This document shows positions 46,554 to 56,745 of a stretch of 64,000 nucleotides of DNA, one piece after another. This DNA comes from Pestalotiopsis fici W106-1 (Eukaryota; Ascomycota; Sordariomycetes; Amphisphaeriales; Sporocadaceae): the NCBI RefSeq assembly GCF_000516985.1, contig NW_006917095.1:3123095-3187094 (forward strand). The letters are read 5' to 3'. The translations under genes and the position numbers were made by a program. The notes under the pieces are model-generated. The model searched no databases and was not told the DNA's origin. It worked only from the letters and a program-made list of their open reading frames with translations. How positions within the stretch are numbered: the first letter of the stretch is position 1; each line of letters opens with the position of its first letter.

Positions 46554-48501
46554 ATGATATTCCCGTGCCTTGTACTTATTTTTGTCATCCTTTCCCTACC
46601 ATTCACAAATGCTGCACCTCCGCTATTCGAATCCGAGGAATTCCAATTAACAGCTCAAGAAATCCAAAGCGCCGGCAACTTGTCTCATTTGTTTTCATTT
46701 GGAACTCTTCAAGTCACAAAAGCTGAACAAAGACCATGCAAGGTCTATCCAGGTGATGATGAATGGCCTTCATCGCAAGCATGGCAAGCGCTCAACGACA
46801 TAACAAATGGCCGTCTGCTCCAACCGAGGCCAAAGGCAGCTCCATGCTACAGTGGTTCCGAATACAACAGTACTAGATGCAATGAAATTTCTGAAAAATG
46901 GACAGATCCGGCCACTCATTATGATGATCCACTTGAAATGATGGCTCCGATATATCAAGGACTCACTTGCTTGCCGCCCACCATTCTGGATACCAAGACC
47001 TGTACCATGGGGGCGTTTCCAGTCCATGTTCTCAATGCAACCAGGCCGGTACACGTTCAGGCTGCTGTCAATTTTGCCCGGAATACTGGCATTCGACTAG
47101 TCATTCGGAATACAGGTCACGACTATCTAGGTAAATCCGGCGGTGCTGGATCTCTAAGCATTTGGACCCATCATATGAAGGATATCAAGTATATTCCAGA
47201 GTACACAGCCCAAGATGGAACCTACTCGGGACCTGCGTTCAAGGCGGGCGCTGGGGTTCAGGCTTTCGAGCTCTACCAGGCTGCACACGAGAAAGGACGT
47301 GTAGTTGTCGGCGGAGACTGTGCGGTAATTTCACAAGGTCGCATATTGTCCAGTTCCTCGCTGACGCATCTCCTAGACAATCGGAATCATGGGTGGATAC
47401 ATTCATGGTGGTGGCCATAGTCCTCTCAGTTCCGTCTATGGGACCGGCTCAGATCAAGTCTTGGCCTTTGAAGTAGTCACATCCGACGGCCGATTCATCA
47501 CCGCCGACGCTGGACACAACCAAGATCTCTTCTGGGCCCTTCGAGGCGGCGGAGGGAGTACTTTTGGAGTCACCATATCGGTCACTGTCAAGGCTCATCC
47601 GGATGTCTACACGACTGTATCCAACTTCTCCTTTAGCTCTGAAATCTTGGGCATTGAACCTTTCTGGAGAGGTGTCAGGTCTTATTTTGACTACTTTGTT
47701 GCAAATGCCGATGCTGAGACGTACTCGTACTTTCTCATTCTCCCAGATTACCCACGACAAGGCGTAACAACATTCGATTTGGTCGCTGTAGTTGCCCCAA
47801 ACAAGACTACACGGGAATTTTTGAAGCTTTTTAATCCATGGTTTACCAGATTGAAGGACCTAGGTATAATGTTTGACCCCAATGTCAAGCACTGGGACTC
47901 ATACTATGACGCCTGGCTTCACACTTTTCCTGGTGAGTCGGTCGAACAAACTCACTCCGCCATGGGCTCGAGGCTCTTTCCAAGAAACAACTTTGTCGAC
48001 CCAGTACTGCTCAATCAAACCTTTGAGGCCATTAAAGAATCAGTAGAACAAGGTCGCCAGGTTTACGCATTCAACATGAAGAATACCTCTCCCGATGATA
48101 CCGACAATGCAGTCAATCCTGCGTGGCGCGAAAACATTCTCTTTGCAATACAATCGTTTAGCTGGCCAGAAAATGCTACAGCGAGGGAAATAATGAATGT
48201 ACGCAGGCGGTTTACTCACGACCATATGCAAAAGTGGAGAGACATTACACCAGGTGCTGGCAGTTATCTTGCAGAGGCAGATCGTCTCGAGCCCGACTTT
48301 CAACGGAGTTTTTACGGGTACAAATATCCGCGTCTCTTGCGCATCAAGCAAAAGTATGATCCAATGGATGTATTTTACGCTGCGACGGCGGTGGGCAGTG
48401 AGCGTTGGCGTGTCCGGGTGGACAGCGGTCTCCCAGGCGAAAATGGACCATTGTGTCGAGACGGATCATATGCCACGCTTCGGCAACAATTTCTTCTTTG
48501 A
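46554..48501 (+). CDS. Secreted FAD-linked oxidoreductase (berberine-bridge type)
   Basis: A 631-aa product of two exons (46554-47324 and 47377-48501) joined in frame. The ATG at 46554 opens a signal peptide (IFPCLVLIFVILSLPFTNA). The PCMH FAD-binding domain includes VIRNTGHDYLGKS with the flavin-linking His. The second covalent site is rebuilt across the splice: GGDCA/TIGIMGGYIHGGGHSPL, so bicovalent FAD is expected. The substrate half ends with the BBE-domain phrase YPRLLRIKQKYDPMDVFYA. Several Asn-X-Ser/Thr sites suit secretion. Such enzymes oxidise sugars or metabolites and often sit in biosynthetic clusters. The methyltransferase 1 kb downstream in the same orientation is a plausible partner (inference). 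Confidence 0.92.
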
Positions 48502-48984
48502 GTGGATAGTTACTAATGAAACTGAGTTAATCACGTGGAAATATCTTACATTTTCTGTTCGAGTTGGAAGCCCTGCTACTGCTCGTAACCGGTGTGCATA
48601 ATGCCTCAGCAGTGGCGCCTGCAACAAGTTACGAATGTGGTAGCTTTGCAAATGATTGCATTGCGATGCAGGTGCTTTTACATACCCGAGCTGCAACTTA
48701 TCTGCACGAGGCTCAAGTAAAACAAGTCACAATTGGTGCGAATATGAGCGCGGCCAGATCTAGATCTAGATGAAATGACGAGTTTCCCAATCCTGCACGC
48801 CGGATGAAGTCGTCATGTGAGAATCGCATCCGGGTACTGGCGGCCTTGGGTGTCGTGCGCCTCAAGGCCGGGATATGCAGCAGCGCACCATACTACTGCT
48901 CAGTGCTCACTATAAATCCAGTGCTAGCGCCAACGCAGATTCACTGCCTTACCGTACAGTAGTGGGAAATTGAGGTGGCCAAGA
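48502..48984. other. Intergenic, 3' flank of the oxidase
   Basis: No gene recognised. A short AGATCTAGATCTAG repeat lies near 48758. Confidence 0.4.
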
Positions 48985-49485
48985 AGTGTTCTTGCCCTTC
49001 TGGAAGCGCTAAAGCCCTTCTATAGCAAAATGTTCTTCTCGGACGAAGAGTTCTTCTTAAACCAAAAGTTCTTCTTAGTCCCCTGGAGAGGGCCGCTAAA
49101 GGCACTGCTATACAATAGAATCTGAAATAACCGGCTGCATCGTCGTGATCGTTGTAAATCCGTAAATCCGTGATGCCGTAGTCGTAAGCCCGTAAACTTT
49201 ATTATAATCCCGTAGGTTTTATATTCAAATCGTATTATATTTAAAAAAAAAAGAAAAAAATCGCAAGTTTTCTTTTTGCCAGTGGATGACTTAGTAGATG
49301 GCTTAGTGGGTGGTCCCGATGGCTATAGTGGACGTTATAGCGGCCTTACAATAGGGTTTTTAAGAAGAACTCTTAATTTAAAAAGAACTCTTGGATCAAG
49401 AAGAACATTTTGCCACAAAAGGCTTCTAGTGTGGGAAAGGCCCTGTAAATTAGCAGGTTTTATTATATACAGAAGACTTCTCAAC
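48985..49485. mobile_element. MITE-like element with long imperfect inverted repeats
   Basis: The left arm (about 48995-49125) and right arm (about 49335-49455) are imperfect reverse complements of each other. Shared words are GCAAAATGTTCTTCT, AAGAGTTCTT and a GGCCGCTA end. The middle has repeated CGTAAATCC/CCGTAA words and an A-rich tract. No transposase is encoded. This is the structure of a non-autonomous DNA transposon; the exact ends and any target duplication could not be fixed. Confidence 0.6.
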
Positions 49486-49567
49486 CCCCCAAAAGCCCCA
49501 CAGCTGTACTTGGCATTAAAATCACAAAAAAAAAGCCAACCCTCTACCGATATTACTATACACAAAC

Positions 49568-50329
49568 ATGGCTGTTGATTCCTTGACGAGTACTCCGGCT
49601 AATCACCTTTACAACGTGCGGTTCCCACAAAAACACGAAACAAATGTCCAACAAGACGATGAGTGGTGCGAGCTCTTGACCAAAGATCATGTTCAGCACA
49701 TTCGCTTTCATGATTACGCCTTCATCTTCAACAACCGCGGACTTTACGAGCAGTTATTTGTCGATCGGTTGAAATGCAGCTCTCACCGCGTCGTAACGGA
49801 TCTTTTGGGAAAGGAAACACATCGATTACAGGGAGCGCCTCTGCACGCAATGGATCTAGGGGCTGGCAACGGTCTAGTCGGCGCACAGCTTCACCAGCTC
49901 GGGGCTTCGCGACTCATTGGCTGCGACATTTTGCCAGAAGCCAAACAAGCTGCCTTGAGAGACCAGCCGGGTATCTATGATGACTACCTCATTTGCGACT
50001 TGACCAATCTTTCCGACGAGCATTCCACCTTGCTACACAAGGCCGATATCAATGTCTTGACCATTGTCGGAGCACTGGGGTTCGGGGATATCCCCAAGGA
50101 AGCATTCTTGGCTGCCATTGGGTTTGTAAAGAATGGAGGTTTGATTGCATTCAATTTGAAGGACCAATTTTACGGATCCGAAGATCAAAGCGGATTTTCA
50201 GAAACTATAAAAGAGTCTGTCGTGAATGGACGATTGGCCATTCTCTCAGAGCAGAAATACTGCCATAGGCTATCCGTCACTGGTCAAGAACTGTATTATT
50301 ATGCATTTGTTGCCGTGAAGCGCTCATGA
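49568..50329 (+). CDS. SAM-dependent methyltransferase
   Basis: A single-exon, 253-aa class I methyltransferase starting at the ATG at 49568. Motif I is AMDLGAGNGLVGAQL (around residue 94), followed by an acidic strand end (RLIGCDILPEAKQAA), YDDYLICDLTNL, VLTIVGALGFGDIP and the post-motif strand KNGGLIAFNLK. The N-terminal helix resembles small-molecule methyltransferases of fungal secondary metabolism. There is no signal peptide, so it should be cytosolic. It follows the FAD oxidase in the same direction, separated by the inverted-repeat element lying immediately upstream, which could influence its promoter (inference). The substrate is unknown. Confidence 0.9.
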   Translation: MAVDSLTSTPANHLYNVRFPQKHETNVQQDDEWCELLTKDHVQHIRFHDYAFIFNNRGLYEQLFVDRLKCSSHRVVTDLLGKETHRLQGAPLHAMDLGAGNGLVGAQLHQLGASRLIGCDILPEAKQAALRDQPGIYDDYLICDLTNLSDEHSTLLHKADINVLTIVGALGFGDIPKEAFLAAIGFVKNGGLIAFNLKDQFYGSEDQSGFSETIKESVVNGRLAILSEQKYCHRLSVTGQELYYYAFVAVKRS

Positions 50330-51279
50330 TAAAGCGAGGGATTCAATTGAATACTTGCTTATTATTTTTTGAACATGACTGGAAGAATCGATTCCCAGAC
50401 ATTTGCTAAAGGGATAAAGTTAATGTAAATGCCAGTCAGTGTTACATTTTACCATGTGGCCATTGGTTAGGTTAGCACCAAGACTGCGCAACACCATAAA
50501 ATCTTACCTAAAAACAAGACCCCCTGAGAGTGTGTCCTGCAGCAGTTCACAACGCACCCAACATTTTCAAACATGAACAATATGGCAAAGTGCCTAACTT
50601 CTACCCAGAAGCATATAATCATGCAAGTTCACGGTGGCTGATAGGCCTAAAAAGTGTTGGTTACCACGCAGCCATTCACAACGATGATAATTCCTAGAGT
50701 AGCTTATTGCAGCTACAAAGAATATCTTCCAGGCAATTATCCTTTCAGAACAGCTCAGCCATTGAGACTCAGGCTCCAGTCATGTCTTTGAATGCCCCCA
50801 TCTCATTCGCTTGCGCACTGTTTGTCACGACTGTCTGGTTCGCCGTTCGATTCCTGGTTCTAGCCTTGATCTACGTACGTTTTGATATAGTCAGATATTC
50901 CAAAGAGAAGTTGCGCACACCGGCCCTTGGTCAGGAGCTATCGCGTCATGCGGTTGTCCCATTGAAACTTTTTGATACAACGAAAGAAAACACTGTGTGA
51001 TTGTCTCACCATCCAATGGCCAATTACGGAAACTTGAAAAGTTTCTCGTTTGATCAAGTGACAGAATTGTATCAATATTCACGACTAGATAGTGTCCAAC
51101 GTTAATCATAGTCATTTCCATTGATGTTATTCACGCATCTACACTCGCTGAATGTATAAATGTGAGAATAGATCTCCATGCTTGCGAGTTCCTTACAATG
51201 GTTTGCCTGTTATTTTTGGAGCACTTGACCAGCTCAGAGATTTACGTTAGCTTCACTACATCTATCACCAAGAATCACC
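50330..51279. other. Intergenic; possible 72-aa membrane ORF
   Basis: An ATG at 50782 opens a 72-codon plus-strand frame ending at 51000, with a hydrophobic helix (FACALFVTTVWFAVRFLVLALIYV) and a basic tail. It could be a small membrane protein or the remnant of a larger one. Nothing else is seen. Confidence 0.3.
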
Positions 51280-52680
51280 ATGAAGGTAGCCACGATCCTT
51301 GTTTGCCTTTTATATGGGGTTGCCGCCTTTGAGGATACTGCAGCCTGGAAATCGTCGGCGATACTACCACGAGAAGAAGACATACATTCTGTTCTGACAT
51401 CACTATCGACATCTCTCGCTTCAGTCAAACACTCTGTCGAAACCTTTACCAGCGATACGACACAATCAAAACCCGACTTGGAAGCCCTGATCAGTACAGT
51501 CAACTCAGCTGCAGCTTTGATTGAAAGATCCCCGCAAAATCTTACCCAAGATGAGTTCTTTACCATAAAAGACGCCCTCATTGGACTTCTTCACGAGCTG
51601 GATATCAAAAAGGAGCTCTTGGCGCAGTCAGATGCAGAGAATAGCGTTGATGGTGCCAGAGATGGACTTGAAAGACTCAGTGCCGCCATGGCGTCCAGAC
51701 TGCCAAAGGCCCCAGGCTTACCAAGGGATATTCCTTACAAGAATGTAGATGGTCCAACGGCTCTCAGATATTTAGTGGAAATGGTGTCTGGCAATCTATG
51801 GGACTTTCTAGGTGTATTCCAGCCATTCATCAACGGCGACGCAAACACTCAGCCTCAGTTGAATCTTGTCACCAAAGACGCTGACAAACTATTGGTTGGG
51901 TTGATTCAAGCCACGTCTGCGATGGAAAAAATCACAGGAAATGTGAGCATGGATGAAGTCGTCAATATAGAAGGAATCTACGTCACAATGTTTAATTCGA
52001 CAAGGGACAAATTAAACAACACAGAATACATGCCGAATCCACAATTCATCAATCAAGGGCTCTGCACATCTCTCAGCGACATCGAAACGCATTTCGAAAA
52101 CTTCTTCACCACCACTTACGGAAAGCTTGGTTCATTTGTACTTTTAAATGATGTCTCGGTCTCTGTTTGGCAAAACTTTCTGGCCGGAGTGATCATTTGG
52201 TCGAACGATATTAATACCGCTTTCAATGAGTCTGCAGAAAAGTGCAGTGCAGCCAAAGGTGGCACTCCAGCGCCGGGTCTTCCTGGTGTCATTGTCGTAA
52301 GCGTCATTGAGACTGTCACGGGCCCATGCCACTGTGCGACTGCCGGGCCGCCCACAAAAACCAGGGATTCTATCAACACCGTCACAAGTACCTTCATGGA
52401 CGCGGTACCAGGCGATGCGACCGCGCCACCAGGCCCGTCGCCTCCAGCGGCGGGACAAGCTAATACCGTCGTGGTGAGCGTATTTGACACGGTCACAGTT
52501 CCTTGTCTCTGTGCAACTAGCTCATTGGCAACTACCACGGATGCTTCAAAGACTAGTACCTCTACCGCTCCGGCTACTGCAGAGAGCGAACAACCGTCTG
52601 CCTCAGATCCCAGCGGTGCCATGACCAATGTTGTTGTCCCCTTGGGACTGGTCGCTGGGATGTTTTTCTTGTTTTTCTGA
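51280..52680 (+). CDS. GPI-anchored HsbA-like cell-wall protein
   Basis: A single exon of 466 aa. A signal peptide (KVATILVCLLYGVAA) is followed by two helical modules, roughly residues 25-150 and 165-325, that resemble the hydrophobic-surface-binding HsbA/cell-wall galactomannoprotein fold. This fold is Leu/Ser/Asp-rich with SVLTSLSTSLASVK-type helices and few Cys. A Thr/Pro/Ser-rich stalk carries two copies of a VVSVxxTVTxPCxCAT motif. The end (SGAMTNVVVPLGLVAGMFFLFF) is a typical GPI-attachment signal. Such proteins coat the wall and can recruit enzymes to hydrophobic surfaces. The module assignment is by pattern and moderate; the secreted, anchored nature is clear. Confidence 0.75.
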   Translation: MKVATILVCLLYGVAAFEDTAAWKSSAILPREEDIHSVLTSLSTSLASVKHSVETFTSDTTQSKPDLEALISTVNSAAALIERSPQNLTQDEFFTIKDALIGLLHELDIKKELLAQSDAENSVDGARDGLERLSAAMASRLPKAPGLPRDIPYKNVDGPTALRYLVEMVSGNLWDFLGVFQPFINGDANTQPQLNLVTKDADKLLVGLIQATSAMEKITGNVSMDEVVNIEGIYVTMFNSTRDKLNNTEYMPNPQFINQGLCTSLSDIETHFENFFTTTYGKLGSFVLLNDVSVSVWQNFLAGVIIWSNDINTAFNESAEKCSAAKGGTPAPGLPGVIVVSVIETVTGPCHCATAGPPTKTRDSINTVTSTFMDAVPGDATAPPGPSPPAAGQANTVVVSVFDTVTVPCLCATSSLATTTDASKTSTSTAPATAESEQPSASDPSGAMTNVVVPLGLVAGMFFLFF

Positions 52681-53020
52681 TGCTCTAGTCTCCGGCTCAT
52701 GCTCGAGGAGAGGGGCAAATTTGTCTGAGGCTAAGTTTCGGTTTTCTATATCATACTTCCACCATCTATTTACAGCAAATGCCTACAGCCTAAGACGAAA
52801 TAATGTCCTAAAATAGAAAGAATATATTTGTATACTCATAGACTAAACCAGAGTTAGTACTGTACGTGAAGTGGCAAGTATTGTATAGATATATAATCCT
52901 GACCATGACAATAGTCCAAGTCTTCAAGATTACAGTCAAGCTCATATCATTAACACGAGATGCTGTCGCATGGGCCAATCTGCGAGCACAATGAGTGAAG
53001 CAATAAATTGAACGCAGAAC

Positions 53021-53845
53021 TCAGGAACCTCTACTAATGGCTGGCATCTTCCCGATCCACTCATCAGCTTTGCCCTCGGCAGCATCTACCAGCCATCTCG
53101 CCAAAAGTGCCCGCTTTATCGACGACGACCAGCCCTTTTCACCAATCCACCCGACAGAGACCTCGCCATCGTCCCTGTCTTTTCTCCAGCTTTCCTCATC
53201 GGGCTCGCCGGGTATCTGCGCGATACGAAAGACGGTCCAATCGAGACCAGCAGCGTCTCGATCAAAAGCGTCGGCAAGGTTCAGCATGTTTCGGTAAAGG
53301 GTACCAGAAAACAGCCTCATGAAGCAAACCACCATGAATTGAAAGGCAGTCCAATGGTCCTCGGTGCGTTGAATTGACACGGTCCCCATTGCAACGATGC
53401 GTCGTACGCCGTGTTGTCGCATAAGGGGAAATATGTAATTCTTGTACATGTCGGCATAGAGTGAAGGATCAATCTTGCGATCGCTGATCTGAGGACCCAA
53501 GAGCGACAGGACAGTCGATGAGCGTGACATGGCTGCGGATAGAGTTTCCCGGTCGCTCATTTCACCTTTAACTACCTATATTTATTTAGCCAGGATTATC
53601 ACTTCTAATGTCAAGGCGAGTCGAGTTGAGGAGAGACATGGTGTAGGTAAGTGAGCGAAAAGGGTGCACAATGGGGAGCACTGGGTAAGTACCTCTAGTA
53701 GCGGGTGTTTGGCCAATTCCTCTGGCAGTTTAGCGGGATTGCGGACGTATACAATCGCTGCATGGTTGCCGTGTGCAAGCTCTCGCAATAGACAGATTCC
53801 GGCAGGTCCAGTGCCCCCAAAAACAAGAATCTTGTCTCCTGGCAT
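53021..53845 (-). CDS. NAD(P)-binding NmrA-like protein
   Basis: Two exons (53845-53693 and 53575-53021) give 235 aa. The chosen ATG at 53845 begins MPGDKILVFGGTGPAG, with the Rossmann motif GGTGPAG directly after the start as usual; further upstream frame is leader only. Later phrases are VYVRNPAKLPEEL, VVKGEMSDRETL, VLSLLGP, HGVRRIVAMGTVS and a C-terminal half with DWTVFRIAQIPGEP. This is the atypical SDR/NmrA group: redox-sensing regulators or reductases that often lack the YxxxK catalytic pair, which is not visible here. It is divergent from the Zn2Cys6 gene with 346 bases between starts. Confidence 0.88.
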
Positions 53846-54191
53846 GTTTATGGATGCAATATTCAATATGGCTTCTGATTGCATGACTTTTGAAAGGAAA
53901 TATTGGGCATTCTGGTACATTATATACCCATTATATACCATGTCATCTCCAGCTTCTTGCCGTACCCGAGCAGAAATGGTTCCCACCCGTGTTATAGTGC
54001 TGTTCGCTAGTGCTTTAGCGCACAGAGCCCATCGCGCGCGGGATACAATCTACGCGCGACATAGAAAGAGTGACGAGGACCTTGACCACGGGCATTTTCA
54101 CACACTAGATCCCGCGCAAATTCCATCGCGCGCGCAATATTGACCAGGATCAGCAAAGCCCCCATGTTTGATTGAAAACTTGAAAACACCA
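53846..54191. promoter_or_regulatory. Divergent promoter, NmrA-like gene / Zn2Cys6 regulator
   Basis: Just 346 bases separate two opposite start codons. GCGCGCG palindromic words occur several times (about 54035, 54053 and 54127-54135). They could be regulatory sites, but none can be assigned. Confidence 0.5.
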
Positions 54192-55916
54192 ATGCCGAAA
54201 AAGAAGCCAGAGAATTGCTGGACTTGCCGGCTGAGACGCAAGAAATGCGACGGAACACAACCAACGTGTCGAGTTTGCGCCAGCCTCGAAATCTCGTGTC
54301 ATTACAGCGAGACGCAACCAGAGTGGATGGATGGCGGGCCAAGGCAGCAGGCCGAAGCTCAGCGCAGGAAATCAGAGGTCAAATTAAGCGCAGACCGCCG
54401 GAGAAAAGAAAAGGTTGTGCGGCGCCTACAATCCGAGTTATTGTCCGATCCAGGCCGAGATGAGTATCATCAGGGTGTTGCGTCTCCCTTGACAACCGGC
54501 GCAACGCCAGCCCCGGACAAAGAGTCTCGGGGCTTTACACAATCTTCCTCGGCGTTGGAAGCCACATCCCCAGGCGGCAGCACTTCAAATGTTTGGCTGT
54601 CACACCTAAACTGCGACTATGACATTGGCTTGGTAGTTGCTTTCCTTGACCATGTTTTCCCCTTATTGTCTCCATTCTACCAGCCCTCTGTACTAGAAGG
54701 CGGCCGCATGTGGCTTTTGGCAGTAATCATGAGAGACAAGGTTTTTCGTCTACACACAAATGCCATAACATCGTACCTGCTGTCTGTCATTCCATGCCGC
54801 TCAGAGACCATAACAAATACATGCAAGCTGTATGCTCTGGAAGGTGCGCAACGTCAAAGAGATCTCGCCATTAGTCATCTCCAAAGCGACCTTTCAAGTC
54901 TAATCACACGGGGCATACACAACAATTTGTCCGAGACTGCAACACTACTCACCAATATGGTCAATGTACTCGATTTGGAAAGAACCTTGGCAGACGGAGA
55001 CGAGTGGCAAATCCACCTTGAGGCTGCCCTCAACCTTATTCGTGACCTGCTGCAAGACGAGTCTGGCTTGCAAGGTTCAAATTGGTCCTTGGTCCTCAGA
55101 CGGCTTTCTGACCGCTCCAAGCCCGCCGGCTTCGACATGTGGAGTATCGACCAGGCTGCCTTTCGTTTCTCTGTCGCGAAACTTGTTGTGTTTGATATTG
55201 TCACCAGCAGCTCGTTGGGACGGCCTCCAGGGCTACTATCTCATCACCAAGAACTTCTCCGAGGCGATCGAGATCTAATGGACAGGAACCCTCTGCAGTT
55301 GACCGAGGTGAATGGTTGCCAGAACTGGGCGATGGCCCTCCTTGGGGAAGTAGTCGCCCTCGATGCTTGGAAGAAGGACCAAGAAAAGCAAAAAACCCAA
55401 TACAGGCAGCACTTACTCCTTCGTGGTGAGGACATTTACACCAGACTCAACGATGGTCTCGTACAACTTGACAAGTGTTCTAATTCTCAGGATAATGTAA
55501 TGACCATGGACAGCCTAACCTCTAGGGCGCCGCCGCCGCCGTACGTTATAACAAAGTTATGGACATTCGCCACTCTTGCGTACCTGCATATTGTTCTGCA
55601 TGGATGGCAACCATCTAACCGCGAGTTTCGCCACTCGGTCTTTCATGCTACGGAGCTCATCAAGCAGCTATCTCCGTGGCCTCTTCATCTGCGAGCTCAA
55701 TCCTGGCCTCTGTGCGTCGCGGGCTGTCTTGCTTCTGAGGAGGAAAGGCCATTTTACCAGAGCCTGGAGAGCATCTTGGGTGCACTGGCGAGCTTTGGGT
55801 CGATTCAGCAGACGAAAAGGATATGGAAAAGGGTGTGGGCAGACAAATCTGATGAACCTCGAAAAGATGTAGCAACATGTCTTGCAAGCTGTGATTATAA
55901 GGCATTTCTGGCTTAG
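54192..55916 (+). CDS. Zn2Cys6 transcription factor
   Basis: A single-exon nuclear regulator of 574 aa. The ATG at 54192 starts MPKKKPENCWTCRLRRKKCD, and the zinc cluster is C-X2-C-X6-C-X6-C-X2-C-X6-C within residues 8-36. A basic KRRKS/RRRKEK region follows. The rest matches the second type of fungal TF middle domain (DUF3468-like): DIGLVVAFLDHVFPLLSPFY, MRDKVFRLHTNAITSYLLSV, HLQSDLSSLI, WTFATLAYLHIVLHGW and SWPLCVAGCLASEEERPFY. It is complete and unbroken. The divergent NmrA-like gene is the most likely co-regulated neighbour (inference). Confidence 0.92.
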   Translation: MPKKKPENCWTCRLRRKKCDGTQPTCRVCASLEISCHYSETQPEWMDGGPRQQAEAQRRKSEVKLSADRRRKEKVVRRLQSELLSDPGRDEYHQGVASPLTTGATPAPDKESRGFTQSSSALEATSPGGSTSNVWLSHLNCDYDIGLVVAFLDHVFPLLSPFYQPSVLEGGRMWLLAVIMRDKVFRLHTNAITSYLLSVIPCRSETITNTCKLYALEGAQRQRDLAISHLQSDLSSLITRGIHNNLSETATLLTNMVNVLDLERTLADGDEWQIHLEAALNLIRDLLQDESGLQGSNWSLVLRRLSDRSKPAGFDMWSIDQAAFRFSVAKLVVFDIVTSSSLGRPPGLLSHHQELLRGDRDLMDRNPLQLTEVNGCQNWAMALLGEVVALDAWKKDQEKQKTQYRQHLLLRGEDIYTRLNDGLVQLDKCSNSQDNVMTMDSLTSRAPPPPYVITKLWTFATLAYLHIVLHGWQPSNREFRHSVFHATELIKQLSPWPLHLRAQSWPLCVAGCLASEEERPFYQSLESILGALASFGSIQQTKRIWKRVWADKSDEPRKDVATCLASCDYKAFLA

Positions 55917-56745
55917 GCTCATAGAAGGAGTCGCAAGAGTTGAACTGTACTCATTGACTTGACGCCGTTGTCTCTTTCATGAGGGCCACTTTAGCGATTC
56001 TGCTATTTAGGTTTTTCACAAGTCAACTGATTTTGAATGCTAGAGAAGAACTTATTCTCAACGCCGATGTGGCTTAAAAAGAAGGGTAGACAAAATGTCT
56101 GCCTTGGCTCAATAAGCGTAGACTACCTCCTGAATGACCAAGTGAGTTGGACCGGTGAAAGGTTATGAACAATTTTTGTAAACAAACCCGGCTACCTTGA
56201 GGGAGCCTAGTAGAATTCTGTCAACTTAATTATAAAACCAGTCATTTACCTCGAGTCTCCTCCATCTGTGTCTCTGTCTCTATTTTTCTCTCACATTCTT
56301 CCAGCTTTCCACATTTCCTTCGCATTTCTCGTTACTCTTCAGTTCCTTCTCATCGTCCAATTTCCTTCATCTGCCTGTCTCTATTTTCCTTTCCATCTCG
56401 CCATTGCTCGTCATAATTTCTGGAACAGAAAACAGTAGGCAAGGGAGTGTACTTTGAAGAGCACATAGAATATCTGCAAGCGTTAATCGCTGCATATTTC
56501 GAGCATTTGTCAAAAGATATATGCAAGCATATATCGGCGCGAACGCAAAGACGTACATGAGAGCACATAGAGAAGCATACTTTGCAGCATATCGCGCAGC
56601 ATCTCAAGAAGCATACCAAGAAGCAGAAAGAGCAGCACACGGAGCAGCACACGGAGCAGCACACGGAGCAGCACACGGAGCAGCACACGGAGCAGCAGAA
56701 CGCAAATCAGCCGGACAGCAGACATTTCGCACCACTCTTGACAAA
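55917..56745. promoter_or_regulatory. Promoter and leader of the NLP gene, with CT-rich tract
   Basis: Strongly pyrimidine-rich DNA at about 56250-56400 resembles the CT tracts before transcription starts of well-expressed fungal genes. From 56521 an ATG opens a frame continuous with the NLP gene and containing the 12-bp repeat. Confidence 0.5.
56635..56694 (+). repeat. 12-bp tandem repeat, five copies
   Basis: The unit GCACACGGAGCA is repeated five times without change. In the plus frame shared with the downstream NLP gene each unit encodes Ala-His-Gly-Ala, and a multiple of three keeps the frame open. Confidence 0.95.

Noticed and set aside
52116..52718. 200-codon minus-strand frame
   Set aside because: Antisense shadow of the Thr/Pro-rich stalk of the GPI-anchored protein.
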